From assembly GCF_026151205.1 (NCBI RefSeq), contig NC_087076.1, forward strand, positions 5,322,902 to 5,386,901: a stretch of 64,000 nucleotides of DNA. The letters run 5' to 3'. The number at the start of each line of letters is the position of its first letter. Position 1 is the stretch's first letter. The position numbers and the translations under genes are program-made. The notes under the pieces are model-generated. The model was given only the letters and a program-made list of their open reading frames with translations. It had not been told where the DNA came from and searched no databases. Source of the DNA: Bolinopsis microptera (taxonomy: Eukaryota; Ctenophora; Tentaculata; Lobata; Bolinopsidae). Positions 1 through 11,697 of this stretch are shown piece after piece.

Positions 1-1361
1 TGTAGGTAACAATAAAAACATCATGTAGGGAGGTAAGGTAATTTTAATTGTTCCAGTTCAACAGGCGGGAAGGCAAGAAATTAAGAAATAGTCTCAATTT
101 AAACCCAATCATCAGTGCATAACGATGACGTAGCAAAACTCTGTACTCTAAATGTTATCTAACATTTTTTTGCTTGATGATTTTACAATTTTTGCATCTA
201 TCTATTTTTCCAGAAATAGCTTGCGTATAATATGCAGCAAGGGAACCGATAAAATATTTCATAATCAAGCAAAGACAGAAATTCGTATGCACAGGCTATG
301 ATCCTATGTACTTTATCATAGTTTCATGCAATTAAGAGTGAAAAGTTTAACTCTTTCTGTGGAGTTATGTAACAAGGCTAGGCGAAACAATGTCAGTTCA
401 GACTTTGAGGCATCTTCCAGAGAACAACAACAACAACTATACACTTGGAACTGCAGTTTTAAATATTAATCTTAGTTCACGTTCTAACTAGAATAGCTTC
501 CTGTCTAAAACGTGTCAGATAATGAGAGTTAAAACTGCTTGTTAAAATGTTACGGACCTTTCCATTTGCTTTAATCTTTGGTCCAAGATACTCAACATCA
601 ACCATGTTATCTACACTATCTAATCTCATTAATGAAACGGGAAAGCTTTGAAATTTATCAAGTAAACGTGATGGAACTAGAATAGGATTGAGACGGTACA
701 AAATGTTGTAGTATTACAAAGCAATGTGCGATAATGAGCTCAACCCCCAACTTGACTCAAGGAGGTACTATAGTAGTATACTACAAAGAACCATCTAATT
801 TACATGATTACAGCAAGGTGGGATTACTTAATTAACTAAATGTAGAGACGGTGGAGTCAGCGGTCACAAAGCTAGTGCTTATCATAACAATGATCTGAAT
901 TATTCATAGCTCAAGGCTGGTTAATCCATTAAAATATCTTACCTGAAACATCAGGGAAGAGCTGTTAATTGCGTGAGTTACATGGTTTATACATTTAACA
1001 GGACATGGTTTATTTCTTAATTGGTTACCGAAAATTAACTGCAATATAATTGTAATGTCACTGAAAAAGCTTGTCAGAACAGTAAACTGACCTGATGTCA
1101 CTGAAAAAGCTTGTCAGAACAGTAAACTCACCTGATCAGTCATCCCTGATCTCATCTGATGGGTCATATTTTACAGTTGTCACGGAGTAAGTGTAAAGTT
1201 GGTAGAAAGGTCCATTGTTCAGTGTAGAAACATGTTTATATCACATACTGAAAATAAAAATTAGATAATAATAATCTACATTTTAGAATACAGTTCAAGT
1301 TCAAACTAAGGAAAAGTTATGTATGACTTAATCTTTAACAGTAGAAAAGTAGAACCACTAG
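1..1361. other. Gene-free AT-rich sequence
   Basis: I see no supported gene here. The short ORFs on the minus strand have no recognisable motif and AT-rich codon content like the background. The only structure is a 40-bp tandem duplication, listed separately. Confidence 0.6.
1057..1136. repeat. 40-bp direct tandem duplication
   Basis: Two adjacent 40-bp units (1,057-1,096 and 1,097-1,136) beginning GTCACTGAAAAAGC differ by one base (ACTGACC versus ACTCACC). This is a recent local duplication with no visible function. Confidence 0.85.
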
Positions 1362-1811
1362 TACGGGTAAATGCCTCACAGAATGGCCAAATTTGTAAAT
1401 GTTTTTGTAACTAATTTTTTATAAAAGACTGGTAGATTTTGTGGATACCATATGAAACAAAAGTCTTCTGGCAACACTTCCTGTGGTGAAATCATTAACT
1501 AGGACCACATTTTCTGGCATAAATATGACTGTTTATGTAGAAATTTTGAGCACTGAAAAATTTGTTTTCAAATTTTTGAACTAAGTTTACATTTTGGTGA
1601 GAACTTCTGGCACCAGTATGACAGAAGATGTTCAAAGAATAGTATTCATCAAACAAAACGAACATTGTTCAATATAGGAAGAAAAAAATGCTAAAATGGC
1701 TACACGCCTCACAAAATGGCCAAAATATGCCTCACAAAATTTGTTTTCAAATTTTTGAACTAAGTTTGCATTTTGGTGAGAACTTCTGGCACCAGTATGA
1801 CAGAAGATGTT

Positions 1812-3423
1812 GCCCCACGAAAAACCTCACCGAACCTCCACGCGGTGTGGGGTGGGTGGCTCGAACGGGAGGTGCATGGGTGTTTCTAACCTATGCAAAG
1901 GAAGGGACTAGCCATCTCTACAACAAGGAAAGGCTCTAATAGCCTCTACTAACCTTAGAACCGCAGCATAACCGCTTTTCCCACAGGCAAATAACACCTT
2001 CCGCAGGAAACTAACACGCTCACAGGCCCCACATGACGTGTAACCCCAGGATTTGGTTTTGGAACAGACACTGAAAACAACGATAGAGGAGCGGTCTACA
2101 CGCTCACAGGCTACCATGTCTCGTGTAACCCCAGGATTAGACACGTTCACATGCTACCATGTCTCGTGTAACCCCAGTATTTGGTTTTGGATCGGGCACT
2201 CAAAACAACGATAGAGGAGCGGTCTACACGCTCACAGGCTACCATGTCTCGTGTAACCCCAGGATTTGACAAGTTCACAGGCTACCATGTCTCGTGTAAC
2301 CTTAGGATTTAAACACGCTCACAGGCTACCACGCCTCGTGTAACCCTAGGACTCTAACACTTAACAGACTCTAACACGCTCACAGGCTTCCATGCCTCGT
2401 GTACCCCAGGATTTGGTTTTGGATCGGACACTGAAAACAACGATAGAGGAGCGGTCTACACGCTCACAGGCTACCATGTCTCGTGTAACCCCAGGATTTT
2501 ACACGTTCACAGGCTACCACGCCTCGTGTACCCTAGGATTTTGTTTTGGATCGGACACTCAAAACAACGATAGAGGAGCGGTCTACACGCTCACAGACTA
2601 CCACGTCTCGTGTAACCCCAGGATTTAACACGCTCACAGGCTACCAAGTCTCGTGTAACCTTAGGATTGAACACGCTCACAGGCTACCACGTCTCGTGTA
2701 ACCCTAGGACTCTAACACTTAACAGACTCTAACACGCTCACAGGCTTCCACGTCTCGTGTACCCTAGGATTTGGTTTTGGATCGGACACTCAAAACAACG
2801 ATAGAGGAGCGGACTACACGCTCACAGGCTACCATGTCTCGTGTAACCCCAGGATTTTACACGTCCAAAGGCTACCACGCCTCGTGTACTTAGGATTTGG
2901 TTTTGGATCGGACACTCAAAACAATGATAGAGGAGCGGTCTACACGCTCACAGGCTACCATGTCTCGTGTAACCCTAGGATTTAACACGCTCACAGGCTA
3001 CGACGTCTCGTGTAGCCCTAGGACTCTAACACTTAACAGACTCTAACACGCTCACAGGCTTCCACGTCTCGTGTACCCTAGGATTTGGTTTTTTGATCGG
3101 ACACTCAAAACAACGATAGAGGAGTGGTCAACAGTGACGTTACAGGAACATTGCATACTCCTACGAGTTGCATGTAGCAGGCCATGACCGTCCCTGGAAG
3201 TCCCTGTCTCCTCATCGTTAACCCGTAAGGGGTTGCACCAGGGGCGGTGGTAACAGAACTTCAAGACTCTCGGAGTCTGTTGTCGATATCTATGTATAAT
3301 ATAATTATGGTATATAACTTGGGAGTCTCTCTCTCTAGCAGCAGGAGTTGGAGAATGGAGACGCGTTGTGAAAGCCACCGCAAGGAAGGCTTACAGTCGA
3401 CGCCGACCAATCAAAAGAAAGAA
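1812..3423. mobile_element. Insertion with 13-bp target duplication carrying a minisatellite
   Basis: The segment is bracketed by identical 13-mers GACAGAAGATGTT at 1,799-1,811 and 3,424-3,436. Removing it joins the tandem unit of the surrounding element cleanly. The 13-bp duplication and the A-rich right end (CAATCAAAAGAAAGAA) are typical of a retroposon. The first 130 bp and last 300 bp are unique sequence; the middle is minisatellite. No reverse transcriptase or other ORF is recognisable. Confidence 0.6.
2012..3120. repeat. Minisatellite with mixed 43-bp and longer units
   Basis: The core ACACGCTCACAGGCTACCAC followed by GTCTCGTGTAACCCTAGGAT repeats many times. Some units alternate with a longer spacer containing GGTTTTGGATCGGACACT and GATAGAGGAGCGGTCT. 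Short units are about 43 bp and spacer-bearing units about 85 bp or more. ACACG and CGTGT flank each core, so single strands could form small stems. ORFs across the region are by-products of the repeat. Confidence 0.85.
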
Positions 3424-4303
3424 GACAGAAGATGTTTAAAGAATAGTATTCATCAAACAAAACGAACGTTGTTCAATAGAGGAAGAAACAAAATGTTAAA
3501 ATGGCTAAACGCCTCACAAAATGGCCAAAATATGCCTCACAAAATGGCCAAAATTTAAAACTCCTTTTATTCAATGAAACAATAAGTCTAAAGTATTCAC
3601 AAGCTATTTATCATACAATAACACCCCAGATAGAGTGTTTTTACAGCCGAATGAAGGTTATAAATCATGAAATCAGGGAATATGAACAACGCCACACAAA
3701 ATGGCCATTTTTGGTGTAGGAAATTATGCCCTTTTTATTCAGTTCTAAGAAATTTCACCTATATGGGGTGTTAACAAGGCATATTAATACCAGCAGCATG
3801 CCTAAAACAAGAGCCAAAGGTTTTGGAAAAATAAAATTTTCTCGTTTTCTTTTTTTTTTGCCATTTTGTCAGGCATTTTTTCTTTTTTGTGAAATAATTT
3901 TTCACAGCTCAGTTTTTTCGTGAGTTTTAGGTTATTACCCCATTCCTTAATAGGTTTTCTAACAACGTGTGGTGATAGAAATTTAAAAAGTATCTCCATC
4001 AACAGAATTATAGAAATTCAGATTTGGCCATTCTGTGAGGCATGTTTTTTTGGAGGAAGATTTTCCGGCCAATTTTTCTCAAAGAAAAAATGGTTATGAG
4101 ATTAAATGAACCCCCGGGAAGAAAAATATGAGTGTCAACTTAGCTTCTTATGAAATAAAAACTGGAATAAAGTGTGTGTTGTGATTTTGAGAGACCTTCC
4201 TTTTTTTTGGCTATTCTGTGAGGCAAATACCCGTACCCCATTTTAATACTTTAGAAAGCTTAGACAGTTTCTTCTCTAAGGCCTTACAATTCTTACATAC
4301 CTA

Positions 4304-5069
4304 CAGGGTGGGCCAAAAGTCAGTACCCATACGTTGGCCTTAATAGCTCCGCCGTGTTTTATATTTGAGAGCTGTTGCTTTGCAGATGGCATACTGTACT
4401 TACTGGTTCGAGGATTCCGTCGTCAAAATTTGAAAATTCGAATATTTTAGACCACGCCCATTCAATTTTAAAACACCTATACTGTTTTCTCTGAACATGC
4501 TGAACGCCTAATGTTTTTAGAGACGGTAGATTATCAAATGTTGCATATGATCTGAAAACATGAGGCAAAACGGATTAGAAATGACGAAGTTATCAAACAT
4601 TTTCTGTATCTCGTTAACAAATTGACTGGGTGATTATGTGACACCGTGACACGACACCTTAATTGGGCACCCTTAACAATTCCCATAATGTTTAACGGGG
4701 TAGTTAACGGGGTCACCTTATCACGTGATTAGGTAAACCAATCACCTGATCACACGTAATGAATAAACTCGTTATGCTTCATATCTCGGTCATCTGAGAA
4801 GCTACAGTTCTAATTCTTTCAGGACAAACGTTATTCGAATGGCCAAACACAATTCAATAAAATTTAGCTTGATCTGACTATCCAAACTATCAAATAAATG
4901 TGAAAATGAACTTCCATTTGAAAAAAATGAACGTGAATATTTTTCGAGTTGACAAATTCCTCGAACCAGTGGTGGTACTAAGTCATACCAGAAGGAAGTA
5001 TTTAAATTCGGCATTCAGTGACTGAGCTTTAAAGTCCAACGTATGGGTACTGACTTTTGGCCCACCCTG
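4304..5069. mobile_element. Mariner-like MITE with perfect 34-bp TIRs
   Basis: Both ends carry the same 34-bp inverted sequence beginning CAGGGTGGGCCAAAAGTCAG, flanked by TA at 4,302-4,303 and 5,070-5,071. At 766 bp it is too short for a transposase, and no DDE-type ORF is seen. The CAGGG start and TA target fit Tc1/mariner (IS630) MITEs. Perfect TIR identity suggests a fairly young insertion. Confidence 0.85.
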
Positions 5070-5071
5070 TA

Positions 5072-6289
5072 CATTACTTCTGAGTGTTGCCCAAGTTTTT
5101 CAAACGTTTTTTGGTGCATGCAACACTTGTCACTTGGTATTCATAATTGGGCCATTTTACAATATTATTCATAGCCGATGACCTGAGACTATTTGTTATC
5201 GCAATTATAATCATCACTGAAAGTTTCAAGACCATCGAGTAATTATTAATGGAGTTATTGTAAAAATAAGAAAATCGCCCATTTTGGCAGTGAAACAAAA
5301 CCACCAACCAGGTTTGAACATGTCCATGATACCATTTACCACAGTGACCATCAAACTTCACTCGAGGCCAATGACATCTTGAGAGCATTCACCACATGGA
5401 TACACAACAGGAGGGGCACCATTGTCCATTCTATTTCTGATTGGTGCCTCAACAGGGCAATGAACATTAAGAGTTTCTAGTTTTACTGAAAGATATGTGT
5501 GTACTACTTTTACTGAGTCTACTTCTAGGACTTGAGGTTTAATTGACCAAGGATTTTCTGATACCCACCTAACAAATTATACCCAGCTAAAACGTTTTAA
5601 AACATCAATAATTTAGTACAAAATTAACAATTTTAACAATTATTACACTTCAAAATAATAAAATAAATAATCATAAAATTACTGTATTTGACTTTAACAG
5701 TTATTTGATGTTCCGAAACGAAACTGCGGTTGAAGATGCAGTTACATTAACGGGATATACTCCTAAATATTTGTTTTAAATATCAAGACCGTCGACGATC
5801 AGTCCAACTCGTTACTCGGTGCACTTTTTGGTATGTTATAAACCTACAGGCTATAGAAAACACTAGTTCTCAATGGTAAATTTTCCCCAAAATATCTATT
5901 TAAAGCAGTTAATATCCAATATTTGCTTTTTTGTGAGCTAAACAGCTCAAATAGAAAAACCTATTCTCATCACCCATGATAATATTATTACAATATGTTA
6001 ATGTAAAATGTTTGTTGTCAAATAAACAGAATCCAATATTGCTACAATTCAATATATTTGGTAGTTCATCCATTATCTTTTATTCGAATAGTAGCAAAAT
6101 TAGCAAAAATGAAATGCTATGATAAATCTCATTTTCTAAAAATTAAAATTAATAAAACCTTATTTTTTGACAAATTAATTTTTCGCTCTCAATTTAGTTC
6201 CTGGCTTTTTACAATTTCAATACACATATGACATAGTTATTCACTAATTATAGTCTTTGAAACAATTCAGTATGATGGAGCCTTGGCCT
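5072..6289. other. Gene-free AT-rich sequence
   Basis: No supported gene. A segment near 5,755-5,860 with GTCGACGA and a CCTACAGG end resembles segments near 8,010-8,125 (reverse sense) and 43,420-43,500, so it is probably a dispersed repeat. Confidence 0.5.
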
Positions 6290-8010
6290 TGCTTAGCTGT
6301 TAATTGACGATGTCAATTCTTCGCAGCTCGGCAAGTCCCAGTAGCGCGTTTTGCCGGCGGCGCGCGCTTCGCGCGCGAAAAGTGGCACGCAACGTATGTC
6401 AACGTGGTTGCTAGAATCATAATTGAGTGCGCGGCGCGGCCCAGTAACACATCGCACTACAAGCTTAGCTGATAAGTCAAACTTTTCCATTGTTATAATG
6501 GACTGACCCTGTGCGCGGCGCTACTTCCAACTTTATAGCACTTGCCTCGAACTAGTGCTTTCGAGAAAAAGACGACGCACGCTACTTCGATTAAATTTAG
6601 ACGAGTAACATCCACCAAGGTGATTATGTGTTCAGCATAATAATCATTAAAATAACTTAAAATTTATAATTTGAACCCAAAAACCTTACTGCATATTGCA
6701 TAGGAGGGCCAACGTGCAAAAAACTGCTGCTCTTTGCGTGTGGGTCATTTGCAGCAGTTAGCTGTCTTCACTTTTCACTTCTTCAGCAGTTGTGTGCGGC
6801 GTGCGCGGGGCAGTAATATAAAACAAGCATAAATCTGCTGCCAACTGCTGTAAATGACGCGCGCGATAGCATGACCAGTTCCGGGCTGAGTGAATGTTGA
6901 ATTACAATTCCTCCATTGCACTGAAAAAAGTGCGGATGCACATTGGAAGTTAGTGTGCACGTGACCAGCATTCACACGATCGTTTATGATCTTTTGCGGC
7001 CTTGAAAAATAACACTTGCCTGCTAACTACCAATAAAAAAGTGACGTATATGGTATACACTACAAAAGCCTCGCACTGATTTATATTGCATGTAAAATTT
7101 GACGGATGTTACTCGTCTAAATTTCTTCGAAGTAGCGCGCGCCGCTTTCCTCTCGAAATGGCAAGTGCTACGAAGTAGCGCGCGCCGGGCCAAATCATTA
7201 ACAATGGTCAAATTTAAAATCTGATTGTTGGATTGCAGAATCGCAAAAATGCGCCAGCGGCCAGCTACCTTGCACGTTTGAAAGGTTTCAATTACGCCAA
7301 GCTATGTTTATGATTTATGTTGACGGATGTTACTCGTCTAAATTTCTTCGAAATAGCGCTAAGCGCGCGCGCCGTGCTTTCTTCGCGAAATGAGTCAAGG
7401 CAATTACTACATATCACTAATTAGCGCACATCGGGCTAGTCCATTAACAATGAACAATGTTTATGAACATGATAGCCTGGAGTCTCCAGGTGACGGAATG
7501 ACAGGCTGAACGTGGCCCAGTAACGTTTAAAAATACATCAATTCAAGTTGGTTTTTGTTGCACGATGCGTTACTGGGCCGCGCACTCAATTATGCTTCTC
7601 GCAACCACCTCGCTAGATCGGCGAGATGCGCTATATACTGGGCCTCACCGAGCTGCGAAGAATTGACATCGTCAACTAAGTTGGTTACAACTATTCAACT
7701 ATTGGGAGCCCTTTTGAAAAGTTTAAAAGATCGAACACGTGACTTAGAGTGACTTACCTTTAGCACGTTCACACTACTTAACTGAGCCGCGCATCCAATA
7801 ATGCTTTTCTCGATAGATCGACAAAATACACCATTGGTAACTGGGCCACGCCGAGCTGCGGAGGATTGACTTCGTCAATTTTGTAGCGCGATGCACTACT
7901 GGGCCGCGCCACACTTCAAATAATTCTTCTCGCAACCACACTTCGGTAGATTGGCGAGATGCACCACTGGGCCTCAGGGAGCTGCGAAGGATTGACATCG
8001 TGAATTAACG
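6290..8010. repeat. Cluster of GC-rich interspersed repeats in both orientations
   Basis: Blocks containing CTGGGCC(G/T)CGC, GAGCTGCGAAGAATTGAC and TTGACATCGTCAA occur minus-sense near 6,296-6,450 and plus-sense near 7,562-7,680, 7,785-7,880 and 7,885-8,010. A second motif, ACGGATGTTACTCGTCTAAA, occurs at about 7,081 and 7,323 and inverted at about 6,595. GCGCGC runs mark every copy and contrast with the AT-rich background. No coding signal; the short ORFs are repeat by-products. Confidence 0.7.
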
Positions 8011-8370
8011 TCAATTAAGCGATACTTGTAAAATCATTATCAATGTCTCATGTCTGTTCCAATTCCAAACATTCAGTTGTAGGTTAATAACCTACCAAAA
8101 AGTGCGCCAAGTTGGACTCGTCGACGTTCTTAATATTTGGAACAAATAGTTCAAAAGCTTATCACCCGAGTGTGCTAAACCACTCTACAGTCGAGCTTCG
8201 AGATTGTTCTAAAAGGGCCCCCGACCGTTGAAACCACTTTCAATCGATGCGATGAATTTTCGGACGCTGATTCCGAATCACCCCCCATGACATAGGGTTA
8301 AAATGCTCCCCTGGCGGAAAACTGTCTCCATCACGTCATATGACCGTATAAGGAAGTTATTATAATTTAT

Positions 8371-8545
8371 CGTTAGGGTTAGGAAATAGGATTTCAGCAT
8401 ATGCTGTTGTTAAGGATTGGGTTAGGGTTAGGATTAGGATCAGATTAGAGGGTTAGGGTTTCGAATAGTCGTTCAGGACTCGACCAGCTAGAGAATGGGT
8501 TGAAAATGTCACGCGTAGTAGTAGAGTGATTAATCATCACCTCTC
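8371..8545 (+). repeat. Dispersed repeat with TTAGGG-like tract, copy 1
   Basis: Contains several GGGTTAGGGTTAGG-like steps, then CCAGCTAGAGAATGGGTTGA and AGAGTGATTAATCATC. The same order occurs at 16,550-16,695. The shared non-telomeric flanks show this is an interspersed repeat and not a telomere end. Confidence 0.6.
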
Positions 8546-9970
8546 TCGTTTACCTGGGGACCACAGGCTATTATGTTCGAGAACATAGTGCTACTGCTAG
8601 AGATTCAATGACAGACTGAGCACCGCCCAGTAACTCTCTCGTGCGCGAAAAGTGGTATACAATTACGTGTATCAATGCAGTTGCGTAGTACATCGCATTA
8701 GTATTACAACTTTGTGACCCAGGAGGAGACACTCACTTCGCGCATGTTGGGCCGGGAAAGTGGAAATAACTGATAGTGTCATTCCATGCATCACTATTAT
8801 TTTCGATGATCATCATGCTTCACTCCATGAGTCCATGACATGAGTGAAAAGGGTAATGGCTGGAGTTTAACTGAATTTAGTTACGATCTGAAGTCGCGTT
8901 ATAACGCAACATGGGCAACATGGGAACTAAAACATTATCAATTATATTTTCTAACACCAATTGGCGTTAAATTGTAAATAAAAAAGGAGCGTATAAATAA
9001 GACCAAAGAGTTAAAATACAAAATCTTAAAAAAGCTACGTTATGTGTTATAATTTATGTATATTTAGTCGCATTTACACTTGCTTAACACATGTGATAGC
9101 TTGATAGACGTGCTTCGATTGTCCGAACTCATAACATTTGACCAATCTAACTGTCACCACGATGTAGCTAATTTGGGCTGAATTTAATACTGTCAGAAGT
9201 TGGCTACATTTTGATTACAGTTAGACTATCTCCATTAGGTTTTCTGGCCAAATGAAAACATGCAACTGATTAACGCACGCGCGCATACATTATGTTAAAT
9301 ATTCGTTACATATTACACCACCGCAAACTCATAAACCAAATGTCATCTTATTACTGCAGCTTAAAGTTTAACTATGTATCGTAAGAACAGTTTATTTGGT
9401 AATAATTCAATAATAATGGTGCAGTGAGTCTAAAAGTTATGCATTTTGTTTGTCAGGAAAGTCCTTTAGAGTTTGTTTGAAGACTGGACTGAAAGAGAAC
9501 TTTCTGAACACCTTCACTTCCTTCCAAGAAGCCATTGCTTTACCATAACTTTTGCATATTTTGCCACTGCCACTCGATCGTTCTCGTCCGCACTGAAAGA
9601 TAAGGGCATTTCATACTTCTTGAATGACAATCAAGAGCATTTTACAATTCAGGATCATTATTATATAAAGATGTTGAACGTTTTAATCCAGAACTAGGTG
9701 AGAATGTTATTAACAGTTCTAAAAGGTGAAAAACTTACCACTTTATCTTTTCCAACAACTCAATTCACTAACTGTGTTCAAATAGATTTAAAATAATGCC
9801 ATACCTCAGGTAGCTGCAGTAAAGAACACCATCCTCTAACATCGTTCTGGTTCAGGTAGTGCACCTTTGTGAGCACCTGCTAAAGAAGATTATTATAAGT
9901 CAACTAACTGATCGAGGTGTTATAATATATATTTGTATTTAGCACATGATACTGGCTTTCATTTCTTAAC
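8546..9970. other. Gene-poor sequence upstream of Gag remnant
   Basis: No confident gene. Near 8,615-8,760 are motifs related to the GC-rich cluster (GCCCAGTAAC, GCGCGAAAAGTGG). A 74-codon ORF at 9,473-9,697 has no recognisable domain. The stretch just before 9,972 is probably the end of an LTR because a primer-binding-site-like sequence follows, but its left boundary cannot be placed. Confidence 0.4.
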
Positions 9971-9971
9971 T

Positions 9972-9983
9972 TGGTGTCAGAAG
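9972..9983 (+). promoter_or_regulatory. Primer-binding-site-like sequence, tRNA-Leu type
   Basis: TGGTGTCAGAAG matches the first 12 bases of the primer-binding site used by many Ty3/Gypsy elements, which is complementary to a tRNA-Leu 3' end (family knowledge). Its position just upstream of Gag-like ORFs supports the reading. The match ends at GAAG and continues into an AGA run. Confidence 0.55.
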
Positions 9984-9990
9984 AAGAAGA

Positions 9991-10128
9991 ATGATGAACA
10001 TACCACCCCCACCGGCCTATCATCCACCAGCGCCGATACAATACCATACAAAGCAGATGGATATCTCTATACAGATTAAATGCTCAGAGACAGATTGGTA
10101 TGCGGCATATATTGTTGTACCACAATAA
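9991..10128 (+). CDS. Short proline-rich ORF at a gag position
   Basis: This 45-codon ORF starts eight bases after the primer-binding-like site and begins MMNIPPPPAYHPPAP. It contains PPAY, which fits the PPxY late-domain pattern found in retroelement Gag proteins. It overlaps the Gag ORF starting at 10,080 in another frame. It may be a remnant Gag N-terminus, with the central Gag lost by deletion. The assignment rests on position and composition only. Confidence 0.3.
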   Translation: MMNIPPPPAYHPPAPIQYHTKQMDISIQIKCSETDWYAAYIVVPQ

Positions 10129-10304
10129 GTCGCTTGTCTACAGAACATAACTTTGATTTAGTGAAAGCACTAGAAATAGTCAGGTCGATAGAAGTTGCTA
10201 ATGTACATATTAAGAAGCTAATGGAAACAAGCAACACCCAGACAAAAGAAGTTGCAGCAATTAAAAAATCAAAGAAGAAAAGAAGACTAAACATCAAATG
10301 TTAG
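10080..10304 (+). pseudogene. gag: Ty3/Gypsy Gag C-terminal fragment
   Basis: A 74-codon ORF carries the block that ends the capsid region of Gypsy-type Gag: LRDRLVCGI, then FDLVKALEIVRSIEVAN, then a lysine-rich tail (KKSKKKRR). The N-terminal matrix/capsid part is absent and no CCHC zinc knuckle follows, so the gene is truncated at both ends. About 260 bp downstream comes a membrane-segment ORF and then the first LTR copy. Either this is the 3' part of an LTR element whose pol is deleted, or Gag pieces of two families sit side by side. Confidence 0.7.
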
Positions 10305-10546
10305 TTAATAGTAGTACGGAGATCCCAGAGAGGGGAGTTAGCACATAAAATATCAACTACTTCGGTCTGAAGTGAGGGTTATAAGATTGCATGAACGGAG
10401 GGTTTGAAACAAACCCAATTTAGAGATAAGATGAGTCAAAGTGAGTATTATCGCTGAGTTTTATCGTGATATATTGGGAATTGGGATTCAAGTTGAGACC
10501 GGACTTAACTGTTGATTTTATCAACAACCTTTACGCTAATAATCCC

Positions 10547-10804
10547 GTTGCAAAGGAGTGAGTGGTCTCCTCAGAGCCAGAAAACACAACGAATTTAAAC
10601 AAGGAATCTACCTGTGAGGAAGCCTTGAACCAAAACCTCACTAGTGGAAATGATAATAAGATAATAAGAGTTATTGATTCTTTGGGGATGTACTTACAAA
10701 AAGGTATCCCTGCAATAGTTGTTATTGTTATTGTATTTGTAAGTGGGGTACTGATTTGGAAGTTTTGTCCTCGTGGTTTTTGTGACCCGAGGCTTCTACC
10801 ATAG
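10547..10804 (+). pseudogene. Small single-pass membrane ORF abutting the LTR
   Basis: The frame ending at 10,804 encodes about 80 residues with one strong hydrophobic segment (IPAIVVIVIVFVSGVLIW) followed by a Cys/Arg-rich tail (KFCPRGFCDP). There is no early ATG; the frame opens with GTG, so this is probably an exon or a frameshifted remnant. A homologous stretch lies at 23,445-23,710, where one base fewer in the A-run before GGTATCCC breaks the membrane frame, and a fragment lies near 13,129-13,170. Both longer copies end just inside an LTR. An env-like or accessory membrane protein is possible; no family is recognised. Confidence 0.4.
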
Positions 10805-11395
10805 TATGTGTAATGTGTGTAAGTGCAAGTTGGTGATCATATTGTTTTTGTATTCTAAATTAAAGATGATTGTCAGATAAAACCATTAAAAAAAACTTCA
10901 CTAGTGGAAATGATAATAAGATAATAAGAATTATTGATTCTTTAGTGTAGATTATTTTAATTTTTTATATCTATGGTTGATACATAATATTATATATGGT
11001 TGAAGGATCAACCATAATTTATTGATATTTTCGAATTATATTATTATGATAAAATAAATGTTTGTAATATCCTATTGAGGCACATGTCATCCCATCGCGG
11101 GTTTACTACTGCTGCTACTACTACTACTAGGTGTATCTATTGCACCAAAATAAGAAAGATTTTAAAGTAAAGTATATGCCTTTTGAAGATGGGCTGAAAA
11201 AAATAGTACATTACAAATAAACAAATTACTAGAACAGAATGAGGATGGGTTTATCATCTAAAAAGTGTACTGGCGCAATACAGTACTAAGTGTATGATCC
11301 CCCCAACAGTTCAGGGCTCTAAAACCGTAGCACAAACATATTACTACGGCCCTAAGAAGACTTTCAAGATGTTCTATGATAATACAAGCTAAGTA

Positions 11396-11577
11396 TCACG
11401 TGACGTCACACTCCCTCACATGACGTCACACTCCCTCACGTGACGTCACGTAGCACAAACATATCACTACAGCCCTAAGAAGACTCTCAAGATGTTCTAT
11501 GATAATACAAGCTAAGTATCACGTGACGTCACACTCCCTCACATGACGTCACACTCCCTCACGTGACGTCACGTAGC
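11396..11577 (+). promoter_or_regulatory. Array of six CRE-like TGACGTCA sites in LTR copy 1
   Basis: Perfect palindromes TGACGTCA occur at 11,401, 11,421, 11,441, 11,524, 11,544 and 11,564, in two blocks of three with 20-bp spacing. Most sit in CACGTGACGTCAC or ACATGACGTCAC. TGACGTCA is the consensus CREB/ATF site. The blocks lie about 130-290 bp upstream of TATAAAAG, where an LTR enhancer would be expected. Larger units of about 123 bp are duplicated together with the block. Confidence 0.7.
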
Positions 11578-11689
11578 ACAAACATATCACTACGGCCCTA
11601 AGAAGACTTTCAAGATGTTCTATGATAATACCGCATTATTTATTGGGGAAATGAGAAGAGTCTGTGCGAGAGCCTGACTTGGAGCCTGC

Positions 11690-11697
11690 TATAAAAG
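11690..11697 (+). promoter_or_regulatory. TATA box of the LTR promoter (copy 1)
   Basis: TATAAAAG in the context GAGCCTGCTATAAAAGTT. The same box is at 14,454, 24,537 and 29,277 in the other LTR copies, at the same place relative to the enhancer and the poly(A) signal. Confidence 0.7.

Larger units (their letters stand above)
1364..4233. mobile_element. Non-autonomous TIR element, TA-flanked
   Basis: The left end (CGGGTAAATGCCTCACAGAA) and the reverse complement of the right end (CGGGTATTTGCCTCACAGAA) match over about 30 bp, and both ends are flanked by TA (1,362-1,363 and 4,234-4,235). The motif GCCTCACA(A/G)AATGGCC recurs inside near both ends. A roughly 180-bp unit starting near 1,557 is repeated from about 1,738. 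No transposase is visible. A 1.6 kb insertion at 1,812-3,423 splits the second unit. A TA target would suit a Tc1/mariner-type mobiliser, but that is inference. Confidence 0.65.

Noticed and set aside
2012-3120. CRISPR-like array
   Set aside because: Spacer-like parts are themselves repeated; it is a minisatellite.
8371-8470. Telomere end or internal telomere
   Set aside because: Degenerate, short, and part of a repeat with non-telomeric flanks that recurs at 16.6 kb.
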